A stretch of 64,000 nt of DNA. It comes from Abditibacterium sp. GTDB taxonomy: Bacteria; Armatimonadota; Abditibacteriia; Abditibacteriales; Abditibacteriaceae. Each line of letters begins with the position of its first letter. The stretch's first letter is position 1. The notes under the pieces were generated by a model that was given only the letters and a program-made list of their open reading frames with translations, ran no database searches and was not told the origin of the DNA. Position numbers and translations under genes: made by a program. Shown here in pieces: positions 33,527 to 42,776 of this stretch. The stretch covers positions 124,001 through 188,000 of the forward strand of contig JAUJNG010000002.1 in assembly GCA_030448265.1 (NCBI GenBank). The letters are read 5' to 3'.

Positions 33527-35845
33527 ATGATGTTGACTTCCCTCGTTTTATGCGGCCTCGTTCTGGCCCTCGCCGCGCCCGCGATTCACCGTGTCGCGCG
33601 CGGAGCGGCGGGCTATGTTCTGGCGCTTTATCCGTTTGTGGCGGCGATTGTTCTGGCCGTCGCGGGCCAAAAAGTCGTCGCGGGCCAGGCGATGCGCGAA
33701 GCGCTGCCCTGGGCGAGCGAACTGGGCCTTTCGCTGTCGTTTTCGCTCGATGGACTCAGCCTGCTTTTCGGCTTGATGATCAGCGGCATCGGCGTGTTGG
33801 TGCTGATTTATGCGGGCGGCTATCTCAAAGGCCATCCGCAACTGGGCCGTTTTTACGCTTATCTGCTGCTTTTCATGGCCTCGATGCTGGGGCTGGTGCT
33901 GGCCGACAACCTTCTGGCGCTGTTCGTGTTCTGGGAAGGCACCAGCATCAGTTCGTATTTGCTAATTGGCTTCAATCACCGCAGCGAAACCGCGCGCAAA
34001 GCGGCGCTTCAGGCGCTTTTAGTGACCGGCGGCGGCGGATTGGCGCTGCTCGGCGGGCTGATTTTGCTGGGCATAGTCGGCGGCCATTGGGAAATCAGTG
34101 CGCTTACCGCGCAGGGCGACGTTATTCGCGCCCACGCGCTTTACGACCCGATTTTAGTTCTGGTTTTGGTGGGCGCGTTTACCAAATCGGCGCAGTTTCC
34201 CTTTCATTTCTGGCTGCCCAACGCGATGGAAGCGCCCACGCCAGTGAGCGCCTATCTGCACTCGGCGACGATGGTCAAAGCCGGAATTTATCTGCTGGCG
34301 CGCCTCAGTCCGACTTTGGGCGGCACCGAAATGTGGACGGGCGCGCTCACGCTTTTCGGCGGGGCGACGATGATAGTGGGCGGCGTTCTGGCGCTGTTGC
34401 AGACCGACATCAAGCGTTTGCTGGCCTATTCGACCATCAGCGCGCTCGGCACTCTGACATTGCTGCTGGGCATCGGCACGACGGCGGCAATTCAGGCTTT
34501 CGCGGTGTTTTTGCTGGCCCACGCGCTTTATAAAGGCGCTCTCTTCATGGTGGCGGGCACGCTCGATCACGAAACCGGCACCCGCGACCTCGAAAAAATG
34601 GGCGGACTGCGCCGCGTCATGCCCATCACGGCGGCGATGGCGATTTTAGCCGCCGTTTCGCTCGCGGGCGTCGGGCCGTTGTTTTCCTTTATCGGCAAAG
34701 AACTGCTCTTTGAAGCCGTATTGCATAGCGAAAATTCGCGCACTTTGCTGGTTGCCACCGCGCTGCTTTCGGGCGCGTTTTTCGTGGCGGCGGCGACAAT
34801 TGTCGCGGTGAAACCGTTTTTCGGCGCACTCAAAGCCACGCCCAAAGCCGCGCACGAAGCGCCGCCGAGTTTGTGGCTGGGGCCGGTGGTTTTGGCACCA
34901 CTCGGCTTGATACTGGGCATTTTTCCAGGTTTTGTCACCTATTCGCTGCTCTCGCCCGCCATCGCTGCAATTTTGGGCCGCGCCGAGCCGCTCAAACTCT
35001 CGCTATGGCACGGTTTCAATCCCGCACTCGCGCTCAGTGGCGCTTCGCTCGCGCTGGGACTTCTGGCGTATGCGAGTTGGCCCGCGCTACGCCGCACACA
35101 GAGGGGCCGCGAGGCTTTGCTGGGTTTTGGCCCCGCGCGCTGGTATGAAGTGGGATTATTCGCCTTGAACCGTGTGGCGAGCCTGCAAACCCGCCTGCTG
35201 CAAAACGGTTATTTGCGCGCTTATGTGATGACGATTATCGTCACCACCACCGCTCTGGCCGGATATACCCTGATAACGCGCGAAGGTCTGCCCGCGCTTT
35301 TGACCAGGCCGCTTCAGGAGTGGGACGTGCGTTTCTACGAGGCGGCATTGGCGGCGTTGATCGTTCTGGCGGCTTACGCGGCGGTGCGCGCCGATTCGCG
35401 TCTCGCGGCGCTGGCGGCTCTGGGGGTTGTCGGCTATGGCGTGTCGCTGATTTACCTGTTTTTCGGCGCGCCCGATCTGGCGATGACGCAGGTTCTGGTC
35501 GATACGCTGACGGTGATTCTCTTCGTTCTGGTCTTCTACCATCTGCCCAAATTTGCGTCCCTGAGCGGAAAATTCGCCCGCGTGCGCGACGCCGCCATCG
35601 CCGTCTGTGGCGGCGCGCTGATGACGACGCTGGTTCTGGTCACTAACACCGTAACGCTGACCGAGCCGATTTCGGGTTATTTTCTCGAAAACAGCCTGCC
35701 CAAAGGCTATGGCCGCAACATCGTCAACGTGATTCTGGTCGATTTTCGCGCCCTCGACACGCTGGGCGAAATCACGGTTTTGTCGCTGGCGGGCATCGGC
35801 GTTTTCGCGCTGTTAAAACTGCGGCCGCAGGGGGAGAAAGCGTGA
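33527..35845 (+). CDS. mrpA: Mrp Na+/H+ antiporter subunit A
   Basis: About 772 residues with many membrane segments. Complex I-like core (about 110-400) carries the conserved Glu in [17 protein letters not shown], the Lys in [19 protein letters not shown] and STISALG. The C-terminal part has MrpA-specific helices ([46 protein letters not shown]). It works only as a complex with MrpB-G. Frame opens at a GTG at 33473 and ATGs at 33503, 33527 and 33530; upstream residues are palindrome-derived, so I chose 33527. First of seven genes with 4-bp overlaps. Confidence 0.95.
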   Translation: MMLTSLVLCGLVLALAAPAIHRVARGAAGYVLALYPFVAAIVLAVAGQKVVAGQAMREALPWASELGLSLSFSLDGLSLLFGLMISGIGVLVLIYAGGYLKGHPQLGRFYAYLLLFMASMLGLVLADNLLALFVFWEGTSISSYLLIGFNHRSETARKAALQALLVTGGGGLALLGGLILLGIVGGHWEISALTAQGDVIRAHALYDPILVLVLVGAFTKSAQFPFHFWLPNAMEAPTPVSAYLHSATMVKAGIYLLARLSPTLGGTEMWTGALTLFGGATMIVGGVLALLQTDIKRLLAYSTISALGTLTLLLGIGTTAAIQAFAVFLLAHALYKGALFMVAGTLDHETGTRDLEKMGGLRRVMPITAAMAILAAVSLAGVGPLFSFIGKELLFEAVLHSENSRTLLVATALLSGAFFVAAATIVAVKPFFGALKATPKAAHEAPPSLWLGPVVLAPLGLILGIFPGFVTYSLLSPAIAAILGRAEPLKLSLWHGFNPALALSGASLALGLLAYASWPALRRTQRGREALLGFGPARWYEVGLFALNRVASLQTRLLQNGYLRAYVMTIIVTTTALAGYTLITREGLPALLTRPLQEWDVRFYEAALAALIVLAAYAAVRADSRLAALAALGVVGYGVSLIYLFFGAPDLAMTQVLVDTLTVILFVLVFYHLPKFASLSGKFARVRDAAIAVCGGALMTTLVLVTNTVTLTEPISGYFLENSLPKGYGRNIVNVILVDFRALDTLGEITVLSLAGIGVFALLKLRPQGEKA

Positions 35846-36333
35846 CATCGCTGATTTTGGGCACCGCGACGCGGCTTTTAATGCCGCTTTTGCTGTTATT
35901 TTCGATTTTTCTGCTGCTGCGCGGACACAACGAGCCAGGCGGGGGCTTCGCCGGAGGTTTGGTGGCGGCGGCGGCGTTCGTGCTCTATTCCATCGCCGCC
36001 GACGTGTCCACCACGCGGCGCGCCCTGCGCTTCGAGCCGCAAAATTTCATCGGCGTCGGCCTGCTGTGCGCGATTATTAGTGGGCTGCCCGCGCTGCTTT
36101 TCGACAAACCGTATCTATCGTCCTGGTGGGGCCAGATCAAAGTATCAGGCTTCATCGACATCAAACTGGGCACGCCTTTTTTCTTCGATGTGGGCGTTTA
36201 TCTGGTCGTGCTGGGCGTGGCGCTCAAAATTCTGCTGCCTCTGGAGGAACAGGCCGAATTACAAAGTGAGGATGCACGCGATTTTTCCGTTGAAGAACAG
36301 GGGAGTTCTGGAAGAAATCTCGAACCAAGCTAA
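35842..36333 (+). CDS. mrpB: Mrp Na+/H+ antiporter subunit B
   Basis: 163 residues, four membrane segments: [20 protein letters not shown] leads into [17 protein letters not shown] (the conserved PGGGF motif of MrpB), and [16 protein letters not shown] closes it. GTG start overlaps the mrpA stop by 4 bases (GTGA). Part of the membrane complex. Confidence 0.93.
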   Translation: MTSLILGTATRLLMPLLLLFSIFLLLRGHNEPGGGFAGGLVAAAAFVLYSIAADVSTTRRALRFEPQNFIGVGLLCAIISGLPALLFDKPYLSSWWGQIKVSGFIDIKLGTPFFFDVGVYLVVLGVALKILLPLEEQAELQSEDARDFSVEEQGSSGRNLEPS

Positions 36334-36339
36334 TCTCTT

Positions 36340-36687
36340 ATGGAAACCGTTTTAGCCTTTGCCATCGGCGGCCTTTACGCGCTGGGGCTGTATCTGATGA
36401 TGCGGCGCAGCATCGTCAAACTGATTATCGGGCTGGCAATTCTCGCCAACGCCGCCAATCTGCTGATTTTTACTTCGGCGGGCCTCACGCGCGGTCGCAC
36501 TCCGATGATCGGCGCGCAGGAAACCGCCGTGCGCGGCCCCGTCGCCGATCCGTTGCCGCAGGCGCTGGTTTTGACGGCGATTGTCATCGGTTTCGCGGTG
36601 TTAGCCTTTACCGCCGTGCTGCTTAAGCGCGCTTACCAGACCGTTGGCGCCGACGATCTCGACGAAATGAAGGCCACCGACACATGA
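36340..36687 (+). CDS. mrpC: Mrp Na+/H+ antiporter subunit C (NuoK-like)
   Basis: 115 residues, three membrane segments. NuoK-like features: [21 protein letters not shown], then [33 protein letters not shown]. Start ATG 6 bases after the mrpB stop. Confidence 0.93.
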   Translation: METVLAFAIGGLYALGLYLMMRRSIVKLIIGLAILANAANLLIFTSAGLTRGRTPMIGAQETAVRGPVADPLPQALVLTAIVIGFAVLAFTAVLLKRAYQTVGADDLDEMKATDT

Positions 36688-38216
36688 AATTTCTGCTCGT
36701 TCTGCCCCTGCTGATTCCCCTCACCACTGCGGCGCTTTGTCTGCTCGCGTGGCGTCGCGCGCGTGTGCAACTGTGGCTGTGCGTGGCGGGCGCGGCGGCG
36801 CTGCTCGTCACGGCGGCGGCGCTGCTGATGGCGGTGTGGCAAAACGGAATTCTCGCCACGCAGCCAGGCAACTGGCCCGCGCCGTTCGGCATCACCCTCG
36901 TCGCCGATTTACTGAGCGCCATTTTGGTCGTTCTGGCGGCGCTGATGGGAGTTTTGGTGACGATTTATTCGGGCGCGACCATTGATTCAAGGCGCATCGC
37001 GTTCGGTTATTACCCGATTTTACAGATTTTGCTGATGGGCGTGTGCGGCGCCTTTCTCACCGGCGATATTTTCAACCTTTACGTCTGGTTCGAAGTGATG
37101 CTGATGGCCTCCTTCGTGCTTCTGGCGCTGGGCGGCGAACGCGCGCAGCTCGAAGGCGCCATCAAATACGTCACGCTCAATCTGCTGGCCTCCACGCTGT
37201 TTCTGAGCGCGTCGGGACTGCTTTATGCGCTCGTTGGCACGCTCAATATGGCCGATCTCGCGGTAAAATTGCAGGGCGCGCCCCATTCCGGCCTCATCAC
37301 CACGCTTTCGATGCTGTTTCTGGTGTCGTTCGGCATCAAGGCGGGCCTGTTTCCGCTCTTTTTCTGGCTGCCCGCCTCGTATCACACGCCGCCATTCGCC
37401 GTCTCGGCGATTTTCGCCGGACTTTTGACCAAAGTCGGCGTTTATTCGCTGATTCGCGTGTTTACCCTCATTTTCGTGGGCGATACCGAATATTCCCACA
37501 CCATCATCCTCGTTCTGTCCGCCCTGACCATGCTTAGCGGCGTTTTGGGCGCCCTCGCGCAAAACGAAGTGCGGCGCATTTTGTCGTTTCTCATCATTAG
37601 CGGCGTGGGTTTCTCGGTGATGGGATTGGGACTTTTGACCGAAGCGGGTCTGGCCGCGTCGGTTTTCTACATCATCCACAGCATCATCGTGACGACGGCG
37701 CTGTTTCTCATAAGCGGCGTGATGCGTCGCTGTGGCGGGGGCGAAGAACTGCGAAAACTGGGCGGACTCTACGCGGCTTATCCCCTACTCGCGCTGCTTT
37801 TCCTCCTTCCGGCGCTTTCGATGGCCGGAATCCCGCCCTTCTCCGGCTTCATCGGCAAACTCGCTCTGCTGCGCGCCGCGCTCGAAAGCGGGCAATACAC
37901 CATCGCCGCCGTCGCTCTGGTGGTGAGCGTGCTGACCTTACTCGCGCTCACCCGCATCTGGTCGGAAGCGTTCTGGAAAGAGGCGCCGGAAATCGATGAG
38001 TCCAAACTGGCTTTTCAGCCCCAGACCCTGTTTCCGATTGCGACCCTGGCGGCGCTCACCGTGCTGATTGGCCTCGGCGCGGGGCCGGTGTGGACGCTTT
38101 CGCAGCGCGCCGGAGAACAGTTGTCGAACCCCTCGCAATACGTGCGCGCCGTGCTGGGCGATGGCAAAGCCGAGCCAAAAGTCGCGGCGACGGTCGCCGG
38201 AGGACAAACGCCATGA
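36684..38216 (+). CDS. mrpD: Mrp Na+/H+ antiporter subunit D
   Basis: 510 residues, about 14 membrane segments of the NuoN/NuoL-like family. Lys and Glu of the proton path are seen in [39 protein letters not shown] and [13 protein letters not shown]. Overlaps mrpC by 4 bases; the C terminus has an unstructured tail. Confidence 0.94.
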   Translation: MKFLLVLPLLIPLTTAALCLLAWRRARVQLWLCVAGAAALLVTAAALLMAVWQNGILATQPGNWPAPFGITLVADLLSAILVVLAALMGVLVTIYSGATIDSRRIAFGYYPILQILLMGVCGAFLTGDIFNLYVWFEVMLMASFVLLALGGERAQLEGAIKYVTLNLLASTLFLSASGLLYALVGTLNMADLAVKLQGAPHSGLITTLSMLFLVSFGIKAGLFPLFFWLPASYHTPPFAVSAIFAGLLTKVGVYSLIRVFTLIFVGDTEYSHTIILVLSALTMLSGVLGALAQNEVRRILSFLIISGVGFSVMGLGLLTEAGLAASVFYIIHSIIVTTALFLISGVMRRCGGGEELRKLGGLYAAYPLLALLFLLPALSMAGIPPFSGFIGKLALLRAALESGQYTIAAVALVVSVLTLLALTRIWSEAFWKEAPEIDESKLAFQPQTLFPIATLAALTVLIGLGAGPVWTLSQRAGEQLSNPSQYVRAVLGDGKAEPKVAATVAGGQTP

Positions 38217-38686
38217 ATTTTTTGATGTGGAATATCTTTCTGGCGCTGGCGTGGGCGGCGCTGAGCGGCGGATTCAGCCTGCTCAACCTGCTGCTCGGTT
38301 TTGCGATGGGCTTTGCGATTCTGTTTTTCGTCGGCCCCGCGCTGGGAAGTTCCAATTACTTCGATAAAGTCGCAAAGGCGCTGGGTTTCGTGCTGTTTTT
38401 CGTAAAGGAACTGGTCGCGGCCAATCTGCGCGTCGCTTATGACGTGATCACGCCGCGCTACAACATGAAGCCTGGCATCGTGGCGGTGCCGCTCGATGCC
38501 AAAACCGACGCCGAAATTACCATTCTCGCCAACTTAATCACGCTCACGCCTGGCACGCTGAGCCTGGATTTGTCCGACGACCGCCGCGTGCTTTACGTCC
38601 ACGCCATGTATCTGGGCGACCCCGAAGCGTTGCGGCGAGAAATCAAAGACGGCTTTGAACGCCGCGTGCTGGAGCTGTTGCGATGA
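38213..38686 (+). CDS. mrpE: Mrp Na+/H+ antiporter subunit E
   Basis: 157 residues from ATG 38213, overlapping mrpD by 4 bases. Two to three membrane segments (LLNLLLGFAMGFAILFFVGP) and the soluble signature LITLTPGTLSLDL with VLYVHAMYL, typical of MrpE. Confidence 0.93.
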   Translation: MNFLMWNIFLALAWAALSGGFSLLNLLLGFAMGFAILFFVGPALGSSNYFDKVAKALGFVLFFVKELVAANLRVAYDVITPRYNMKPGIVAVPLDAKTDAEITILANLITLTPGTLSLDLSDDRRVLYVHAMYLGDPEALRREIKDGFERRVLELLR

Positions 38687-38985
38687 CGCCCGAAACTCTC
38701 AGTCCTGGGAATTTCAACCCCTTAAACTTCGCCGCCAGCCTGGTGATGGCGATGCTTTGCGTCGCGCTGTTTCTGTCGTTCTGGCGCCTTTTGCGCGGCC
38801 CCAGCCTGCCCGACCGCGTGGTGGCACTCGATCTCATCGCGCTGCTTTCCGTCGGCTTCATCGCCATCTACGACATCGTGACCAACGACACGGTTTTTCT
38901 CGATGTGGCGATTGTGCTGGGCCTGGTCGCGTTTCTGGGCACGGTGGCTTTTGCGCGCTATGTGGAAAGAGGAGCAACACGATGA
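38683..38985 (+). CDS. mrpF: Mrp Na+/H+ antiporter subunit F
   Basis: 100 residues, three membrane segments. GPSLPDRVVALDLIALLSVG is the MrpF motif; it continues DTVFLDVAIVLGLVAFLGTVAFARYV. ATG overlaps mrpE by 4 bases. Confidence 0.93.
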   Translation: MTPETLSPGNFNPLNFAASLVMAMLCVALFLSFWRLLRGPSLPDRVVALDLIALLSVGFIAIYDIVTNDTVFLDVAIVLGLVAFLGTVAFARYVERGATR

Positions 38986-39359
38986 AAGAATGGATTACCG
39001 CGCTTTTGATGCTTTCGGGCGCCAGTTTCATGCTGCTCGCCGCGATTGGATTAATGCGAATGCCCGATATGTATACGCGGATGCAGCCCGCCACCAAAGC
39101 CGCGACCCTGGGCGCTGGCTGTATGCTGCTCGCGGTCGCGGTGCATTTCGGCAGTGTGGGCGTCACCATGCGCGCACTGGCGGGCATCATTTTTCTGATT
39201 TTGACCGCGCCCGTCGCCGCGCACATGATTGGCCGCGCCGCCTACGTTTTGGGCGTGCCGCAGTGGGAAGGCACTCATCTCGACGAACTCAAAGGCCGCT
39301 ACGACGCGCAAACGCACCGCTTATCGAGCGGGGCGGAAGACGAAGAGGCGGAATTTTGA
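38982..39359 (+). CDS. mrpG: Mrp Na+/H+ antiporter subunit G
   Basis: 125 residues. Membrane helices with the MrpG signature AIGLMRMPDMYTRMQPATKA and TLGAGCMLLAVAVHF, then APVAAHMIGRAAYVLG. A hydrophilic acidic tail follows. The ATG overlaps mrpF by 4 bases. Last gene of the operon, followed by a palindrome. Confidence 0.93.
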   Translation: MKEWITALLMLSGASFMLLAAIGLMRMPDMYTRMQPATKAATLGAGCMLLAVAVHFGSVGVTMRALAGIIFLILTAPVAAHMIGRAAYVLGVPQWEGTHLDELKGRYDAQTHRLSSGAEDEEAEF

Positions 39360-39526
39360 GGCGGAGAGGCGTGAGTTTCGTCGCCAGACGGTTCTTCGGC
39401 GACGAGGACGAAATTACAACTCCCATATTCAACCTTCCTTCGTCGTTTCGCTCGCGGCTTCAACCTTCGCCTTCTTGACGGATGGTGCGGGTTTGATACG
39501 GCACCATCAATCCAGCCTTTAAATCG

Positions 39527-39590
39527 CGGAAATTCCCTTCATTTTTGTGGAATCAGAATTGAATTCCACAAAAAATGAGGGGAATTCGTT
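39527..39590. terminator. Hairpin after the Mrp operon
   Basis: GAAATTCCC..CATTTTTGTGGAATTC pairs with ATTCCACAAAAAATG..GGGGAATTC. AT-rich arms with a weak loop, 170 bases after mrpG. Terminator or repeat. Confidence 0.55.
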
Positions 39591-39666
39591 TGCTTTCTAA
39601 TGCGATTTGGGGCCGGAATGACGCTGCAGCGCGCACAAACAATTTCAACTAAAATTTCCATAGCCC

Positions 39667-40517
39667 ATGAGTTCTCGCCCTTCCAAAACGGGCGTGGCGC
39701 AGCCGCCGATTCAATGGGTGCAGCAGCCGCATCTACGTCCCATTTTGCATTTCATCCAGTCGTCCTCGGCGGGCAGCATCATGTTGATGATGTGCGCGGT
39801 TGTGGAGCTGGTCTGGGCCAACGGCGGCCTTTGCCCTATGCCGTGCTGGGCATCGCGCTGTGGGTGGCGGTGTTGAAGTCGGGCGTTCACGCCACCATTG
39901 CGGGCGTGGTTTTGGCGATGACGATTCCCGCGACCGCGCGCCTCGATCTGCAAGGCTTCATCGCGCGCGCCCAAGGCATTTTGGACGAAATGCGCGAGCC
40001 GGTCGAAGCCGATGATTTGCCCGAAGAACACACCGTTTCCGCGCACGAATTGGAACAGCTTTGCGAGCGCGTCGAGTCGCCTTTGCAGCGCCTCGAACAT
40101 ATGTTGCAGCCCTGGGTGGCGTTTTTCATCATGCCGATTTTCGCGCTCGCCAACGCGGGCGTGGCTTTAGGCGGAAGCGGCGCGGGCGCGCTGTTGAATC
40201 CCGTGGCGCTGGGCGTGGCACTTGGACTGGTGGGCGGCAAGTTGGTGGGCGTTTTGGGCTTTAGTTGGCTGGCAGTGAAAACGGGCGTGGCGCAGTTGCC
40301 GTCGGGGGTGACGTGGCGGCATATCTTTGGCGCGTCGTGGCTGTGCGGCATCGGGTTCACCATGTCGCTTTTCATCGCCAATCTCGCCTTCGACGCCGCG
40401 CTTTTGGATACGGCGAAAATCGGCATTCTGGCCGCATCGCTGGTCGCGGGCATCGTCGGCTTCGCCGTTTTGCGTGCCTTGCCGCCCTCACCAACCGTTC
40501 CCGAAGGGAACTCGTGA
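39667..40517 (+). pseudogene. nhaA: NhaA Na+/H+ antiporter with large internal deletion and frameshift
   Basis: Two frames: first MSSRPSKTGVAQ then PHLRPILHFIQSSSAGSIM and VVELVWANGG, the NhaA N terminus and first helix; then, in another frame from about 39830, RRPLPYAVLGIALWVAVLKS and GVHATIAGVVLAMTIPA, helices 8 on, through FALANAGVALGG and CGIGFTMSLFIANLAF to the stop at 40517. Roughly half of the usual about 400 residues including the Asp-Asp transport site is lost, so the antiporter cannot work. The junction is at about 39825-39830. Confidence 0.88.
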
Positions 40518-40536
40518 CTTGGAAAGGAGAAAACTA

Positions 40537-40815
40537 ATGGAATTCCTGAAAATTGAAAACAACACCGTGCTGAACCTGCCGGACGATGCTGGCCCCAACG
40601 CGCTAATTCTGGAGTGCGCCACGCGCGAGGAATTTGAGGTTTGGTGTCAGGAAGGCGAGGCGATGGCGTGCCGATTTGAGGAGCAGGTTTACGTCAAAGC
40701 GCCGCAGAATCTGGATGAAAACGGCGAATTTTCGCTCGATTACGACTGCGTTCCCATCGACGAAGCCAATGCGCGCATCAAGGAGTGGAACGCGCACGAC
40801 CAAGGAGCGATATAA
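40537..40815 (+). CDS. Acidic small protein of unknown function
   Basis: 92 residues, ATG at 40537 with AAGGAG 7 bases before. Contains LEDDAG-like acidic parts (NLPDDAGPNALILECATREE, EFSLDYDCVPIDEANARIKE) and ends AHDQGAI. No membrane segment. I do not recognise it. It follows the broken nhaA and is followed by a small membrane ORF that lacks a proper start. Confidence 0.6.
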   Translation: MEFLKIENNTVLNLPDDAGPNALILECATREEFEVWCQEGEAMACRFEEQVYVKAPQNLDENGEFSLDYDCVPIDEANARIKEWNAHDQGAI

Positions 40816-40964
40816 GCGATACCAACTCGCCATCGCCGCCACAAAACGGCGCCAAAAAGTGGATCATCGGCGCGACGCTCGCCCTGGTTTTGGGCGTTGG
40901 AGCTTTCGCGCTGATTCTGTTCGCCATCAGCGACAAAAACCGCGTTCGTCGCGGATGCTTTTGA
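40812..40964 (+). CDS. Small membrane protein; start codon appears mutated to ATA
   Basis: 50 codons: SDTNSPSPPQNGAKKW, then the membrane helix IIGATLALVLGVGAFALILF and a basic end. AAGGAG lies a few bases before ATA 40812. If that A were G, the sequence would read ATGA, with the upstream stop TGA overlapping in the usual way. So a single G to A change at 40814 may have altered both start and stop. Translation today is doubtful. Confidence 0.5.
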   Translation: MSDTNSPSPPQNGAKKWIIGATLALVLGVGAFALILFAISDKNRVRRGCF

Positions 40965-41002
40965 AAGTAGTGAAGATTCTCAGATCGGCTCTCATTAGCA
41001 CT

Positions 41003-41179
41003 AGACCTCTTGCAAAAGTGTCGATTCAAAATGGGCAGCGACTGAAGTCACCGCAACAACAACGCGAAGTCCGCCGGCTCGGACTGGATGCTCCCCAACC
41101 TGCGAAGGCCCGTTTCGCGTCGTTGTTGCGGTGACTTCAGTCGCTGCCCATTTTGAATCGGCACTTTTGCAAGAGATCT
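41003..41179. repeat. Palindromic element, GACTGAAGTC type
   Basis: Arms about 41003-41060 and 41125-41179 pair over most of their length (CTCTTGCAAAAGTG, GATTCAAAATGGGCAGCG, ACTGAAGTCACCGCAACAAC). The inner part resembles that of 29990-30113. Confidence 0.92.
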
Positions 41180-41199
41180 ATTTAAGAGCCTATCCGAAT

Positions 41200-41320
41200 A
41201 GGACGCTAACTCCGTTCGCCACCTTCGGACGCAATGCCTACGGCCCAGCCACTTTTAAAATACAAAGTTGTGTTGCGCGAAGCGGTCGCGTCCGAAGGTG
41301 GCGAACGGAGTTAGCGTCCT
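41200..41320. repeat. Second palindrome, 33-bp perfect arms
   Basis: Arms 41200-41232 and 41288-41320 are perfect reverse complements (AGGACGCTAACTCCGTTCGC...). It lies upstream of the caspase operon, about 130 bases before its first start. Confidence 0.93.
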
Positions 41321-41448
41321 CTTCAGAGAGGCGCTAAGTGGGATTACTCTGGAGTAGAGGTCGAGGGATTACATCGCCAAAATATTTTAATTGCATCACC
41401 TTTATTTATAATTTCTTTGTGTTATCCTGCCAAAACAGGAGGAGAGAC

Positions 41449-42201
41449 ATGGCCATCTGGAAAGTAAAAACCGACGGTCTGAACCTGCGTAGCGCCCCTC
41501 GCGTTGCGGACGGCAACATCGTGGGATCGATGCCTGTGGCGCACACGGTGGACGTGCTGGACAATAGCAGGCCAACGTGGTGGGAAGTGGAAACCGTCCT
41601 GGCTGGCGCCCCTGTGCGAGGCTTCGTGAACTCCAGCTTTTTGCGCCAGCCTACCAACGAACTGCGCGAACTTCTAATCTCTGGTGCGGTTGGGGAGTGG
41701 CTGCGCTTTGGGCGCGGCGACGGACAGGAGGAGCTTTCGCCCTACTATCGCTACATCGGCGAATACTGGCAGGCTCTGGGTTCCTCGCTGGATGGACGCG
41801 ACAGGGACACGCCCTGGTCGGCGGCTTTTATCTCGTTCATCGTGCGCCGCGCCAGTTACGGCAACACGTTTTCCTATAACCCCTCGCATTCGGCCTACAT
41901 CAACGATTCCATTGAGAAGCGATTGAGCAACCGGCCCTCGGCCTTCTGGGGCTACCGCCTCGATGAACACACGCCTCAACTGGGCGATCTGGTGTGCCAG
42001 TGGCGCGAAACGCCCGTCACATTCGACACCCGTCCCTCCGGCGGCTACAAAAGCCACTGCGATGTCATCGTGGAAATCCGCTCCAACCAGGTGCTCGCTC
42101 TGGGCGGCAACGTGGACAACCAGGATTACGCCGAGAACCTCGACTCATTCGACGTGAGCCAGCTCACAGCGCCAGTGATTTCAAGGGCGTATGGACTCTA
42201 A
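41449..42201 (+). CDS. SH3-like domain plus DUF2272 protein
   Basis: 250 residues, ATG at 41449 (AGGAGGAGAGAC before it). N-terminal bacterial SH3 domain about 1-68 (WKVKTDGLNLRSAPRVADGN, VDVLDNSRPTWWEVE), then DUF2272 about 75-245 (DTPWSAAFISFIVRRA, YNPSHSAYI, LGDLVCQW, SHCDVIVEI), an NlpC/P60-like group with Ser/His-type catalytic appearance. No signal peptide. First gene of a five-gene operon (spacings 16, 21, 11 and an 11-bp overlap). Could be a peptidoglycan or peptide amidase; within this system its target is unknown. Confidence 0.8.
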   Translation: MAIWKVKTDGLNLRSAPRVADGNIVGSMPVAHTVDVLDNSRPTWWEVETVLAGAPVRGFVNSSFLRQPTNELRELLISGAVGEWLRFGRGDGQEELSPYYRYIGEYWQALGSSLDGRDRDTPWSAAFISFIVRRASYGNTFSYNPSHSAYINDSIEKRLSNRPSAFWGYRLDEHTPQLGDLVCQWRETPVTFDTRPSGGYKSHCDVIVEIRSNQVLALGGNVDNQDYAENLDSFDVSQLTAPVISRAYGL

Positions 42202-42217
42202 AGAAAGGAGATTGATC

Positions 42218-42755
42218 ATGGACGAAGATAAAGTGATTTCCCTCAAAGATTTGCTGTCAGGCGGCAAGGTCCTAGACAAGTTACTGGGGATATTGCCCGA
42301 TATTTTGTCGAAACAGAAGCAAAAAAAGCTGTTGGAGCAGCTGGCTCAGGGCAAGCCCGTCATCGAATTTCACACCAAGGCGGGCCGAAGAAACGAACCG
42401 CCAAACGATTTCGAGGTGCGCGACTGTATAGCCGGCCACATGACGCTTCCCACCACTGGCGAATGGACCTGTTACGCGATTTGGTCTGGCGGCGGCACCC
42501 CGTCTCAAGGTCTTTTTCGCCTGAAAATCGACCCCCAACCCCGAAAAAACCGTGTTGTCGCTGCAAATTTCCACACCGCCAGGCACGACAGCCTCGACTT
42601 TCACTCCCATCGACCTTTATTTCAAAATCGACACCGACGGCCACCTCCCCGAAGTCACCATTGCGGGAGAACTGGGAGTGACTTACCGCGATAAAAAAGA
42701 CCAAATCCGCACCATCAAGTTCACCACCGAAAAAAACAAAGTGGCAGGACTTTGA
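42218..42755 (+). pseudogene. Small protein of the caspase operon, frameshifted
   Basis: AGGAG precedes ATG 42218. The first part reads DEDKVISLKDLLSGGKVLDK with a helical start and then FEVRDCIAGHMTLPTTGEWT. At about 42540 an extra C in a C run takes it out of frame; in another frame the protein goes on as LSLQISTPPGTTASTFTPID to VTYRDKKDQIRTIKFTTEKN and stops at 42755. Restored length is about 178 residues with an all-beta second half. Family unknown. Loss or sequencing error: its intact neighbours argue for checking reads. Confidence 0.7.
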
Positions 42756-42776
42756 GATTCCCCAGAGGAGACCGCC

